A stretch of 64,000 bases of DNA, taken from NCBI GenBank assembly GCA_900537185.1, contig LS999831.1:310001-374000 (forward strand). The letters are read 5' to 3'. Position numbers and translations under genes: made by a program. The notes beneath the pieces were generated by a model. That model did not search any database, was not told the DNA's origin, and saw only the letters and a list, made by a program, of their open reading frames with translations. The DNA comes from Cytophagales bacterium Alg240-R148. Its GTDB lineage: Bacteria > Bacteroidota > Bacteroidia > Cytophagales > Cyclobacteriaceae. This document shows, piece by piece, positions 27,212-35,754 of the stretch (position 1 is its first letter; every line of letters begins with the position of its first letter).

Positions 27212-27856
27212 TTAATGCTTACAAAATATTCCATTCGGCAGCCATACTTTTTTTATGGTTGGAATCATAAAACCAAGACCAACCACTGGATCCGACATAA
27301 TTACTTCTTTTGTAACATTGCCTTTCAAAATAAGGGTATTCCCATCGCTATTTGAAAATTCCCCTTCCGATACCACATTGCCTGTGTTCTGTAACGCTTT
27401 TATAAAATCATCGTGCAGTTTAAAATAATCATCTGCCAAGCGAACATTAAACTTAGTGATGTAGGTGTCAAACTTCACAAAAGTATACGGCACAAACTCC
27501 ATTTCTCCGTTAATAGAACACAAATTGCCTATTCTTTGTTTCCAGTAATACCTTTCAATTTGCAACTGCCGTTTTTCGACACCCCTATGAAGCGATAAAA
27601 TACTGTCGATGGCTTCTATTTTTAGGACTTTAAAAATGGCCAGCCCACCCCCACCTTCAAAAGGGCCAGAAACAAGCAAATTGCCAGCTTTGTGTTGCTT
27701 TTGGACAAACTCTTTGTGGGATAAAATTAAGTCTTCTGAAACTGCTTGTGTAGCCTCAACTCGACCTTTAAAAAAAACCACCACATGTTCATACCCTTTT
27801 ACTTGGGCCAACGAGGCATGCGCCATGCAACACAGTGCGATTATTAACCCCTTCAT
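27212..27856 (-). CDS. Exported protein with two YCII-like domains
   Basis: 214 residues. A signal peptide (MKGLIIALCCMAHASLAQ) leads two YCII-like ferredoxin-fold domains. The first (about 20-105) has the usual SHKEFVQKQHKAGNLLVSGPFEGGGGLAIF pattern (His, then G-P-F-x-G-G-G). The second (about 125-205) is more diverged (KLHDDFIKALQNTGNVVSEGEFSNSDG). YCII domains are mostly cytoplasmic, so an exported tandem pair is uncommon. The start overlaps the aminotransferase stop by 4 bp, so it is translationally coupled to that gene. Confidence 0.7.
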   Translation of the reverse strand: MKGLIIALCCMAHASLAQVKGYEHVVVFFKGRVEATQAVSEDLILSHKEFVQKQHKAGNLLVSGPFEGGGGLAIFKVLKIEAIDSILSLHRGVEKRQLQIERYYWKQRIGNLCSINGEMEFVPYTFVKFDTYITKFNVRLADDYFKLHDDFIKALQNTGNVVSEGEFSNSDGNTLILKGNVTKEVIMSDPVVGLGFMIPTIKKVWLPNGIFCKH

Positions 27857-29001
27857 TTTTGCAATTGAATTATGAGGTCTGTTAAGGCCTCCATTTCTGA
27901 AGCTCTATTAAAAACATTTACAGATACTCGAACCGACTGCCCTCTAATGGAGACATAAAATTGTTCTTTCACTAATTCTGTGGCCAAATGTTCAAGAGAG
28001 GTTTGTTCCGAAAGTTTGATTCCGAAGAGGTGCGGGCTTATTTTGGAATCCATTGCCATCATTCCGTGTTCTTTTAACCGCACCATGGACCCTTTTGTTA
28101 TTTCCTCACAATAGGCAATTACATTGTTGGGTTGCCATTTATTTAATACTTTTAAAGATTCCAAAAGCATTGGAAGAAGAGCAAAGTTTGATTTTTCACC
28201 AACATCAAACCGTTCTGCTCCAGGTGCGTATTGGTCCTTATAATTAACCAATCCGGCAAAATCTGAACTGTCCTTTTTTGCAATCCAATTTTCCTCTAGT
28301 GGCATTCCAGCGTTAAACGTTGGACTGTAATACGCTAGCCCTATGCTATAGGGGCCTAAGAGCCATTTATATCCAGCACAAACCAAAGCATCTACTTGTA
28401 ACAGCTCTTGGTCAAACGGCAATGCCCCTACTGATTGCGTACCATCAATTACCAATTTTGCACCAACTGCTGATGTGGCCTCGCGTATGGCTTTCAAATC
28501 GAACAACGTCCCGTCTGCCCAATGGACATGTGGAAGGGCCACCAGTTTTGTTTTAGAATGGATGGCATTCAAAATATTTTCATTCCAGGAAGATTGGCGG
28601 TCTTTTCCTTTTGTAGGACCAATAGATATTAGTTTAGCTCCCGTGTTGGCACATTTGGATTGCCAAGAATAATAGTTACTTGGAAATTGCTCTTTGGCCA
28701 CCAGCACCTCCTCTCCTCGTTCTAAATGGACATTTTTAGCCACTGTAGCGATGCCATAAGAAACAGATGGTAGGATCGAAACCTGTTCAAAACTAGGGGC
28801 GTTTATTAATTTTGAAAATTCTCTTTTAACCGCTTCTGGTAAAAGAAAAAATTCGTCCTTTCCAATTTCCCAAGGGCGTTGTTTCAATTGCACACCAGCA
28901 ATGCCTTTGTCCACAACAGAATGCATGAGTGGTGCCATGTAGGCACAATTCAAGTATTTAATACTTTCAGGGATGTCAAATAAGTGTCTTTGGTCTTTCA
29001 T
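27853..29001 (-). CDS. Class V aminotransferase (cysteine desulfurase-like fold)
   Basis: 382 residues, a PLP enzyme of the class V group that includes selenocysteine lyases, isopenicillin-N epimerases and cysteine desulfurases. The PLP Lys sits in VCAGYKWLLGPY (Lys212), the cofactor Asp/Gln in LVIDGTQSVGALPFD (Asp186, Gln189), and a stacking His in PHVHWADGTLFDL. The start (YLNCAYMAPLMHSV) fits the family. It lacks the conserved catalytic Cys loop expected of IscS/SufS, so the lyase or epimerase branch is more likely. It overlaps the exported YCII gene by 4 bp and is 1 bp from the upstream lipoprotein gene. Confidence 0.85.
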   Translation of the reverse strand: MKDQRHLFDIPESIKYLNCAYMAPLMHSVVDKGIAGVQLKQRPWEIGKDEFFLLPEAVKREFSKLINAPSFEQVSILPSVSYGIATVAKNVHLERGEEVLVAKEQFPSNYYSWQSKCANTGAKLISIGPTKGKDRQSSWNENILNAIHSKTKLVALPHVHWADGTLFDLKAIREATSAVGAKLVIDGTQSVGALPFDQELLQVDALVCAGYKWLLGPYSIGLAYYSPTFNAGMPLEENWIAKKDSSDFAGLVNYKDQYAPGAERFDVGEKSNFALLPMLLESLKVLNKWQPNNVIAYCEEITKGSMVRLKEHGMMAMDSKISPHLFGIKLSEQTSLEHLATELVKEQFYVSIRGQSVRVSVNVFNRASEMEALTDLIIQLQK

Positions 29002-29002
29002 A

Positions 29003-29896
29003 TCAATAGTTTCCTAATTGTAAAGAGTCGTACCATGGCCGGTCCTCATTTTTATTTTTATTCCAATAGTCCAACAATCGTGTAGCTTTTAATCGGGCTG
29101 ATGTGGTATGGGTTTGTCCATTGTCAGCATATTCCGTTTCCTTCCATCCTGTGATTTTGTGCGGGAATTTACTTTCAAAATAAATAGTGACCACCCTACT
29201 ACCTGACGCGTAGGCCATGGTATAATGTTGTAGGCCGTCCACAGTTTTCAGTTCCAGCTCCACTGGCTCGGCTTCTAAGCCCTTGTGGTTCATTCTGGTT
29301 GCAAACAAAGCCGGGACCATATTGTGTTTGCCTAGGGGTAGTAAGTTTGGATTGAGCTTTATTATATTCCAAATTTCATCTTCTAAAAGCGCAGCCTTTA
29401 TTTGTGCGGAAACATCGCCTTCCTTTTCAAAATAGGAATAACCCTTCACATCGAAATAACCATTTCTTCTATTTAGTTGAGCATACACGTGCCCACACCA
29501 TTCTTGAGAAGACATAGTGAGTTTGGTGGTTTGACCTGCCAAATCCAGCGGCGTAAAAACTGACTCCATCATTGAATAAGGGTAAATCCCTGTTCTAAAT
29601 TTTTTAATAAAGTTTAACTTCAATACTTTTTGAGCAGTATGTGAAGCAGCTGGGTCGTCGAGTTTGACTTGCTTCTTTTTTGAAAAATCTTCTGTAACAA
29701 AAATCAAAACTGCTTCTCCCGGTCTAACGGACCCATACCGGGACTGTTTCAATTCATACGCATTTATTTCTGCTTGTCCGGCAAACCAATAGTCCTTAAA
29801 TGGCTGATCATAGTTTACAAGAACCTGTTTTTTTTTCGTTTGAGATTGGCAGCTTGTTACTACCAACACAAACAGTAGTATTCCTAAATACTTCAT
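29003..29896 (-). CDS. Lipoprotein of unknown function, septum-associated-type annotation unsupported
   Basis: 297 residues. A lipoprotein signal ends at VVTSC (Cys16). The body is beta-rich with conserved-looking blocks SSQEWCGHVYAQLNRRNGYFDVKGYSYFEKEG, HNMVPALFATRMNHKGLEAEPVELE and VVTIYFESKFPHKITGWKET. Proteins of this type are sometimes labelled 'septum formation inhibitor Maf' in Bacteroidota genomes, but no Maf nucleotide-pyrophosphatase motif is visible here. It heads a tight minus-strand set with the class V aminotransferase (1 bp) and the YCII-like protein. Confidence 0.7.
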   Translation of the reverse strand: MKYLGILLFVLVVTSCQSQTKKKQVLVNYDQPFKDYWFAGQAEINAYELKQSRYGSVRPGEAVLIFVTEDFSKKKQVKLDDPAASHTAQKVLKLNFIKKFRTGIYPYSMMESVFTPLDLAGQTTKLTMSSQEWCGHVYAQLNRRNGYFDVKGYSYFEKEGDVSAQIKAALLEDEIWNIIKLNPNLLPLGKHNMVPALFATRMNHKGLEAEPVELELKTVDGLQHYTMAYASGSRVVTIYFESKFPHKITGWKETEYADNGQTHTTSARLKATRLLDYWNKNKNEDRPWYDSLQLGNY

Positions 29897-30047
29897 TTCT
29901 CCGCGCGTTAGTTAATCCAGTAACAATATAAAAACAACCCCTGTTTCTATTACCACGTATTAAATCATTTTTTTACCACCCATAAAAAAATGGTCCCTTT
30001 TTTCCTTATATATAAATACCTTTCTAATAAACCTAAACTTAATACCA

Positions 30048-33000
30048 ATGCGCAAACTTTGCACCCTACTGTCTATTGTATTGTTACTTGTTACAATACA
30101 ACTTTCTGAGGCCCAGAAAAAAAAGTCCAAATCAACTCCAAGCATAAGCTTTTCCGAAACAATGTATTCTGGATTAGAATGGCGCAATATAGGACCTTTT
30201 AGAGGGGGGCGGTCTGCTGCGGTAACCGGAGTTCCCGGCAAAGCCAATTTGTATTATTTTGGATCCACAGGTGGTGGCATTTGGAAAACCACAGATGCTG
30301 GGAATAGTTGGGAAAATATTTCTGACGGCTACTTTGGAGGTTCGGTTGGAGCGATTGCAGTTAGCAGCTGGGACAACAACGTCATTTATGTGGGAGGAGG
30401 AGAAAAAACAGTTCGAGGCAATGTATCTTACGGATATGGTGTATGGAAAAGTGTAGACGGCGGCAAAACATGGACTGCCTCTGGGTTAAAAAATTCAAGA
30501 CACATATCTAGAATCCGAATACATCCCAAAAACCCTGATATAGCATATGCTGCGGTTATGGGCGATTTATATACAGCATCCAGCGAAAGAGGAGTCTACA
30601 AAACCAGCGATGGAGGCAAAACTTGGGACAAAGTTTTATTTGCCAATGCCGACGCTGGCGCAGTTGATTTGGTAATGGACCCCGAAAATCCAAGAACTCT
30701 GTTTGCAAGCACATGGCGGATAAGAAGAACCCCATATAGTTTGGAAAGCGGTGGCGCTGGATCGGCTTTGTGGAAGAGTACCGATGCTGGAGCAACTTGG
30801 GTAAACATTTCTAAAAACAAAGGCCTTCCGAAAGGAACCTGGGGCATCAGTGGTGTGGCTGTATCTCCCAAAAACACGGACCGTGTTTGGGCCATAATTG
30901 AAAACAAAGATGGAGGTGTTTTTCGATCGGAAGATGGCGGAGACACATGGAAAAAAATTAATTCGGATAGAAGTTTAAGACAGCGGGCATGGTACTACAC
31001 AAGAATTTATGCCGACACGGAAGATGAAGACATGGTATATGTTCTGAACGTTCGGTACCACCGATCCAAAGATGGCGGAAAAACTTTCTCCCCTTATGTG
31101 GCACCACATGGTGACCACCATGATTTGTGGATAGACCCTAGTGACAACCAAAGAATGATCATTGGAGACGATGGTGGTGCTCAAGTTTCTTTTGATGCTG
31201 GTGAAAATTGGTCCACTTACAACAACCAGCCAACCTCTCAATTTTACAGAGTCACTACAGACAACAGCTTTCCTTACAGAATTTATGGTGCCCAACAAGA
31301 CAATAGTACCGTTAGAATTGCCCACCGCACGGATGGTTACAGTATTGGAGACAAGGATTGGGAATCTACCGCTGGAGGAGAAAGTGCGCACATTGCCATT
31401 GATCCTAAAGACAATGACATCGTTTATGGAGGGAGTTACGATGGATTTTTGACAAGAGTAAACCACAAAACTAAAGAAGTGCGCGCCATCAATGTATGGC
31501 CGGACAACCCAATGGGACATGGCGCAGAAGGCATGAAATATAGATTTCAGTGGAATTTCCCTATCTTTTTCAGCCCCCACGACCCAAACAAACTGTACAC
31601 CGCCTCCAATCATTTACACGCCACTACCAACGAAGGACAAAGCTGGGAAATTATTAGCCCCGACCTGACCACCAATGACAGCACCAAATTAAAATCCTCC
31701 GGTGGGCCTATTACAAAAGACAACACCAGCGTAGAATACTATTGCACCATCTTCGCTGCGATCGAATCTCCGCTAGAAAAAGATTTATTATGGACAGGGT
31801 CTGACGATGGCTTGGTCCATGTTTCAAAAGATGGCGGGAAGAATTGGTCCAATGTCACCCCTCCTAACATGCCAAAATGGACCATGATCAACAGCATAGA
31901 AGCCGATCCATTTAAAAAAGGCGCCGTGTACATAGCTGGCACCAGGTATAAAAGTGGAGATTACGCTCCATATCTGTACAAAACTGAGGACTATGGTCAG
32001 ACATGGAAAAAAATAACTACTGGGATTGACAATGGACATTTTACTAGGGTACTAAGAGCCGATCCTAAAAGAAAAGGATTGTTGTATGCAGGCACGGAAA
32101 GTGGCGTATATGTATCCTTCGATGATGGACAGCAATGGAAGCCCATGCAGTTAAATCTACCGGTAGTACCCATTACCGATTTGGCGATAAAAAATGACAA
32201 CCTAATTGCCGCTACCCAGGGTAGAAGTTTTTGGATGTTGGATGATTTAACTCCCTTGCACCAGTACCAAACTGGGTTGGAGAAAAAAGCATACCACCTG
32301 TTTCAGCCAATGCCTTCTTATTTAATGAGAGGGGGAAGTTATAAAGGATCTAAAACTACAGGAGAAAACCACCCAGGCGGTGTTATGTTCCATTTTTATG
32401 CACAGGATACCGTATCTAGCGATACTGTAAAAATTCAAATCAAAGAAAAAGGAGGCACCCTAATTCAAACATTTTCAACCCACCCTGATAAAAAGAGCAA
32501 AGAAAAGCAATTGGCCGTTCAAAAAGGTTTCAACCGACTGGTTTGGGACATGCGCTACCAAGGGGCAGAAAAATTTGACGGCATGATCTTGTGGTGGGCC
32601 TCATTGAATGGTCCTAGGGCGCTTCCAGGCACCTATGTAGTGCGTCTTGAAAATAATGGAAAAGCTGAAGAAACGACTTTTGAAATAGTAAAAGATCCTC
32701 GCTCTTCAACCAGTGATGCGGATCTTCGCGCACAGTTTGTGTTTTTATCAGAAGTTAGAGACAAACTCTCTGAGACCAACGAAACGATAAAGGATATTAG
32801 ATCGGCAAGAAAACAAATCAACGCAGCTGTTAAAGGAATCAAGGGCGAGGAATACAAAGAACTTATTGCTTTAAAAGACGACATTTTAAAAACAATGAAG
32901 TCAGTAGAAGAAGCGTTGTACCAAACGCAAAATAGATCTGGACAGGACCCTTTGAACTTCCCGGTGCGGTTAAATAATAAACTAGGCCATTTAAATTCAT

Positions 33001-33176
33001 TAGAAAGCATTGGAGCCTTCAAGCCTACAGATCAGGCGATCGCTTTCAAAAACGAAGTTACAGCGGTAATAGATGCAGAATTAAGCAGATGGGACAAAGT
33101 GAAAACGGAGCAACTTCCCGCTTTGAATAAGCTTATTAAATCGCTGCAAGTAGATGCAATTAGGTTAATTGAGTAA
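30048..33176 (+). CDS. Secreted BNR/Asp-box beta-propeller protein (paralogue 2)
   Basis: 1042 residues. A signal peptide (LLSIVLLLVTIQLSEAQ) leads into YSGLEWRNIGPFRGGRSAAVTG, then about eleven Asp-box motifs (KTTDAGNSWEN, KSVDGGKTWTA, KTSDGGKTWDK, RSEDGGDTWKK, VSKDGGKNWSN and others). The propellers occupy about residues 40-740. The C-terminal third has an Ig-like or beta-rich block (VKIQIKEKGGTLIQTF; GTYVVRLENNGKAEETTFEIVKDPR) and a helical end. It shares order and motif spacing with the protein at 12944-16198, but lacks that one's Lys-rich linker. No catalytic site or type IX sorting domain is visible. A duplicated family with unknown target. Confidence 0.88.
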   Translation: MRKLCTLLSIVLLLVTIQLSEAQKKKSKSTPSISFSETMYSGLEWRNIGPFRGGRSAAVTGVPGKANLYYFGSTGGGIWKTTDAGNSWENISDGYFGGSVGAIAVSSWDNNVIYVGGGEKTVRGNVSYGYGVWKSVDGGKTWTASGLKNSRHISRIRIHPKNPDIAYAAVMGDLYTASSERGVYKTSDGGKTWDKVLFANADAGAVDLVMDPENPRTLFASTWRIRRTPYSLESGGAGSALWKSTDAGATWVNISKNKGLPKGTWGISGVAVSPKNTDRVWAIIENKDGGVFRSEDGGDTWKKINSDRSLRQRAWYYTRIYADTEDEDMVYVLNVRYHRSKDGGKTFSPYVAPHGDHHDLWIDPSDNQRMIIGDDGGAQVSFDAGENWSTYNNQPTSQFYRVTTDNSFPYRIYGAQQDNSTVRIAHRTDGYSIGDKDWESTAGGESAHIAIDPKDNDIVYGGSYDGFLTRVNHKTKEVRAINVWPDNPMGHGAEGMKYRFQWNFPIFFSPHDPNKLYTASNHLHATTNEGQSWEIISPDLTTNDSTKLKSSGGPITKDNTSVEYYCTIFAAIESPLEKDLLWTGSDDGLVHVSKDGGKNWSNVTPPNMPKWTMINSIEADPFKKGAVYIAGTRYKSGDYAPYLYKTEDYGQTWKKITTGIDNGHFTRVLRADPKRKGLLYAGTESGVYVSFDDGQQWKPMQLNLPVVPITDLAIKNDNLIAATQGRSFWMLDDLTPLHQYQTGLEKKAYHLFQPMPSYLMRGGSYKGSKTTGENHPGGVMFHFYAQDTVSSDTVKIQIKEKGGTLIQTFSTHPDKKSKEKQLAVQKGFNRLVWDMRYQGAEKFDGMILWWASLNGPRALPGTYVVRLENNGKAEETTFEIVKDPRSSTSDADLRAQFVFLSEVRDKLSETNETIKDIRSARKQINAAVKGIKGEEYKELIALKDDILKTMKSVEEALYQTQNRSGQDPLNFPVRLNNKLGHLNSLESIGAFKPTDQAIAFKNEVTAVIDAELSRWDKVKTEQLPALNKLIKSLQVDAIRLIE

Positions 33177-33189
33177 TATAGGTTAGAGA

Positions 33190-33217
33190 GGGCCAGCAGA
33201 ATACCGTTGGCCCTTTT
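33190..33217 (+). terminator. First hairpin after the BNR gene
   Basis: A 6-bp GC-rich stem (GGGCCA / TGGCCC) with a 12-base loop and a TTTT run, 14 bases after the BNR stop. Weaker than the one that follows. Confidence 0.55.
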
Positions 33218-33227
33218 GTATGAATGT

Positions 33228-33262
33228 AAAAAAGCGCAGACTCGATTGACATGCGCTTTTTT
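33228..33262. terminator. Bidirectional terminator, BNR / Fe-S gene
   Basis: An 11-bp stem (AAAAAAGCGCA / TGCGCTTTTTT) with a 13-base loop, between two convergent genes; T-tracts on both sides. Confidence 0.8.
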
Positions 33263-33268
33263 TATGGG

Positions 33269-34066
33269 TTAGAGTTGTTGGTTCTTTGCTATCAATTCTG
33301 CGATATCCAACACTTCAATTTCGTTTTCCTTGTTTTTATTTTTTATTCCATCCGACAGCATCGTCAAACAAAATGGACATCCAGATGCAACAATTTTAGA
33401 ACCAGTCTCCAATACATCTTCTGTTCTTTCTACATTTATATCTTTGTTGCCCTCTTCCGGTTCTTTAAACATTTGTGCTCCACCAGCACCGCAACACAGC
33501 CCGTTGGTTTTGCACCGTTTCATTTCCACCAATTCAGCATCCAATGATTCGATCACACTCCTAGGCGCTTGGTACACATCGTTGGCGCGACCCAAATAAC
33601 AAGAGTCATGGAAGGTGATTTTTTTACCCTTAAAAGGTTTCCCATCTGCAATAACCACCTGACCAGAATCAATGAGTTCTTGCAAAAACGTTGAATGGTG
33701 GATTACATCGTAGTTACCACCCAAATCAGGGTATTCATTTTTCAGTGTATTAAAACAATGGGGGCAGGCTGTAACTATTTTTTTAACCTGGTAGCCATCC
33801 AATACTTGGATGTTTGCCATGGCTTGCATTTGAAATAAAAATTCATTCCCAGCCCTTCTAGCAGGATCTCCAGTACAAGTTTCTTCCGTTCCCAACACTG
33901 CAAATTTTATTTTGGCGGCGTTTAATATTTTAACAAACGCTTTGGTAACCTTTTTGTACCTATCGTCATACGAACCTGCACAGCCCACCCAAAATAAAAC
34001 ATCAGGTGCCTCTCCTTTGGCCATATATTCGGCCATTGTTGGTACTTTAATTTCCATATCACTCAT
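33269..34066 (-). CDS. HdrB-like CCG-domain iron-sulfur protein
   Basis: 265 residues with two CCG (cysteine-rich, DUF224) domains. The first reads CAGSYDDRYKKV ... ETCTGDPARR ... ACPHCFNTLKNEYP, and the second HDSCYLGRANDVY ... CKTNGLCCGAGGAQMF. This is the [4Fe-4S]-binding pattern of heterodisulfide reductase subunit B and related electron-transfer subunits (GlcF, LldE, DsrK). The start at 34066 is used; a Met three codons in is also possible. It follows the membrane Fe-S subunit by 7 bp, so the two make an electron-transfer pair. A real methanogen HDR is not implied. Confidence 0.85.
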   Translation of the reverse strand: MSDMEIKVPTMAEYMAKGEAPDVLFWVGCAGSYDDRYKKVTKAFVKILNAAKIKFAVLGTEETCTGDPARRAGNEFLFQMQAMANIQVLDGYQVKKIVTACPHCFNTLKNEYPDLGGNYDVIHHSTFLQELIDSGQVVIADGKPFKGKKITFHDSCYLGRANDVYQAPRSVIESLDAELVEMKRCKTNGLCCGAGGAQMFKEPEEGNKDINVERTEDVLETGSKIVASGCPFCLTMLSDGIKNKNKENEIEVLDIAELIAKNQQL

Positions 34067-34073
34067 ACTATTC

Positions 34074-35402
34074 TTAATTTTTTGGGTTTTTTAAATCTTC
34101 TGACCAGTTGAACCTATCGGTTGGTGCAAATTTCCAAGGTGAAAAGCTTGTTTCAACATTTTGAAACATAACATTCCAAGATTGAGGAGAACCAGATTCT
34201 TCCATTGCGATGTACCGCCTCATTTCCAAAATAATATCCAAGGGGTTAATCATAACCGGGCATGCCTCTACGCACGCATTACAGCTCGTACAAGCGTTGA
34301 TCTCCTCTTTGGTGATGTAATCCCCCAAAAGTGACTTGCCGTCGTCTAAACCCTTGTTTCCCGCCTTTATATTTTTACCAACCTCTTCCATCCGGTCTCT
34401 GGTATCCATCATGATCTTTCTTGGGGATAATTTTTTCCCTGTAATATTGGCTGGGCATTGCTGGGTGCAGCGACCACATTCAGTACAGGTATAGGCGTCC
34501 ATTAAGTTTTTCCAACTCAAGTCGTTAAAATCTTTTGCCCCAAACCTACTAATTTCTGCTGGTGGTGCAGCGTCTGCTGGCAACATGCCCAACATGGACT
34601 TTACTTCATTGGTTACGGCATCCATGTTGTCGGCATGCCCTTTAACGGATAATTTCGCAAAATAAGTATTGGGAAAGGCAAGGAATATATGCAAGTGTTT
34701 CGAATAGGTTACATACACTGCAAAAGCCAAAATGCCTAGGATGTGGAACCACCAGGCTGCTCTCTCAACAAACACCAAAGTTCCATCAGAAAAGTTGTCC
34801 ATTAAAGGAATAAAATGTGCACTGAAAAACAAAAAACCAGTGTCGGTATAATGAGCAACTCCTCTGGATTGTAATATTTGATCCGCAGCATTCATTTTTA
34901 AAATTGCAAACATCAATACTACTTCCGTAATTAAAATCAAATTGGCATCCAATGCTGGCCAACCATTCATTTCTATTTTTTTAAATCGATCAATTTTCAA
35001 TACGTTCCGTCTTATCAAAAACACCAAACAACTAATCAGGACCATTACCGCTAAAAATTCAAAGATGTTCATCAAAACGGTATAAAACGATCCGAGGTAA
35101 GGAGCAAAGATTCGGTGCGTTCCTGCGACGCCATCTATTACAAATTCCAGCACCTCCAAATTAATCACCAAAAATCCAACGTATACAAAAAGGTGCAATA
35201 CTGCGGGGATTATTTTTTTAAACATTTTTTGCTGCCCAAAAGCAACAAGCACCATGTTTTTAAAACGGGTGGATTTGTCTCCTGAAGGTTCAAAATCCTT
35301 CCCCATTTTAATATTAGAGCGTATTTGAACTACTCTTCCAAACAGAAGATAGCCTGCCACTCCAGCAATTATTAGAAATAGAATTTGTTGTATGTAGTCC
35401 AT
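34074..35402 (-). CDS. Membrane HdrC-like protein with two 4Fe-4S clusters
   Basis: 442 residues. The N-terminal ~260 residues have about five to six membrane helices (for example LHLFVYVGFLVINLEVLEFVIDG, FLAVMVLISCLVFLIRRNVL, AAWWFHILGILAFAVYVTYSKHLH), resembling the nitrate-reductase-gamma/heme-b-type unit. Then come two cluster motifs, CTECGRCTQQCP and CTSCNACVEACP. This is the DsrMK/HdrDE-like layout that exchanges electrons between quinones and a soluble donor. With the HdrB-like gene 7 bp downstream it forms a plausible two-gene complex. Donor and acceptor are unknown; an ETF or acyl-CoA dehydrogenase link is a guess. Confidence 0.85.
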   Translation of the reverse strand: MDYIQQILFLIIAGVAGYLLFGRVVQIRSNIKMGKDFEPSGDKSTRFKNMVLVAFGQQKMFKKIIPAVLHLFVYVGFLVINLEVLEFVIDGVAGTHRIFAPYLGSFYTVLMNIFEFLAVMVLISCLVFLIRRNVLKIDRFKKIEMNGWPALDANLILITEVVLMFAILKMNAADQILQSRGVAHYTDTGFLFFSAHFIPLMDNFSDGTLVFVERAAWWFHILGILAFAVYVTYSKHLHIFLAFPNTYFAKLSVKGHADNMDAVTNEVKSMLGMLPADAAPPAEISRFGAKDFNDLSWKNLMDAYTCTECGRCTQQCPANITGKKLSPRKIMMDTRDRMEEVGKNIKAGNKGLDDGKSLLGDYITKEEINACTSCNACVEACPVMINPLDIILEMRRYIAMEESGSPQSWNVMFQNVETSFSPWKFAPTDRFNWSEDLKNPKN

Positions 35403-35437
35403 GGGTTAAAATTTTTTACAATATTTTCATTTTTTTA

Positions 35438-35468
35438 TTTGCATCAAAAATATTTTTGCATACTTTTG
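35438..35468 (+). promoter_or_regulatory. Promoter of tRNA-Phe
   Basis: A textbook Bacteroidota promoter: TTTG (35438-35441), 19 bases, then TACTTTTG (35461-35468). The start of transcription would be about 7 bases later, some 10 bases before the mature tRNA end. Confidence 0.8.
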
Positions 35469-35484
35469 CACGCACTTAAACGCT

Positions 35485-35557
35485 GGTGCTGTAGCTCAGT
35501 TGGTAGAGCATCGGACTGAAAATCCGTGAGTCGGTGGTTCGAGCCCACTCAGCACCA
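35485..35557 (+). tRNA. tRNA-Phe (GAA)
   Basis: 73 nucleotides that fold as a cloverleaf: acceptor stem GGTGCTG/CAGCACC, D arm GCTC/GAGC, anticodon loop CTGAAAA (anticodon GAA, phenylalanine), T loop TTCGAGC and discriminator A. One anticodon-stem pair (27-43) is T-T. The 3' CCA is not encoded. A strong promoter precedes it and a hairpin terminator follows, so it is a stand-alone gene. Confidence 0.96.
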
Positions 35558-35563
35558 CGCAAC

Positions 35564-35589
35564 AAAAGCCTCTCAATCGAGAGGCTTTT
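35564..35589 (+). terminator. tRNA-Phe terminator
   Basis: An 11-bp stem (AAAAGCCTCTC / GAGAGGCTTTT) with a 4-base loop and T-tract, 7 bases after the tRNA. Confidence 0.9.
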
Positions 35590-35677
35590 TTTATGTCCAA
35601 CATTTTTTAGTTCTCCATTCATTGTTATATCCAGATAAGAATAAAATTTAGCTCTAAAAATAATAGAATAAAACATT

Positions 35678-35697
35678 TTAGTATGCATGCATACTAA
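35678..35697. repeat. 20-bp perfect palindrome
   Basis: TTAGTATGCATGCATACTAA is fully self-complementary, in the gap between tRNA-Phe and the convergent glycosyltransferase gene. It has no T-tract of terminator type, so a binding site is as likely as a hairpin. The 12-base core AGTATGCATGCA also occurs at 44677-44688, upstream of the HU-like gene. Confidence 0.7.
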
Positions 35698-35754
35698 TAA
35701 AAATCTTATTTAGAATTGTTATCAATAATTTTCTTCAAAGAATTTGATTAAGAC

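Noticed and set aside
29966-29992. Inverted repeat CATTTTTTT / AAAAAAATG ahead of the second BNR gene
   Set aside because: Its arms are almost pure A/T, have no GC clamp and sit in an AT-rich leader; neither a terminator nor an operator can be claimed.
35476-35688. A 70-residue minus-strand frame over tRNA-Phe
   Set aside because: It is the antisense of the tRNA gene and its terminator. The residue run WARTTDSRIFSPMLYQLSYS is a well-known false protein produced by translating tRNA-Phe antisense.
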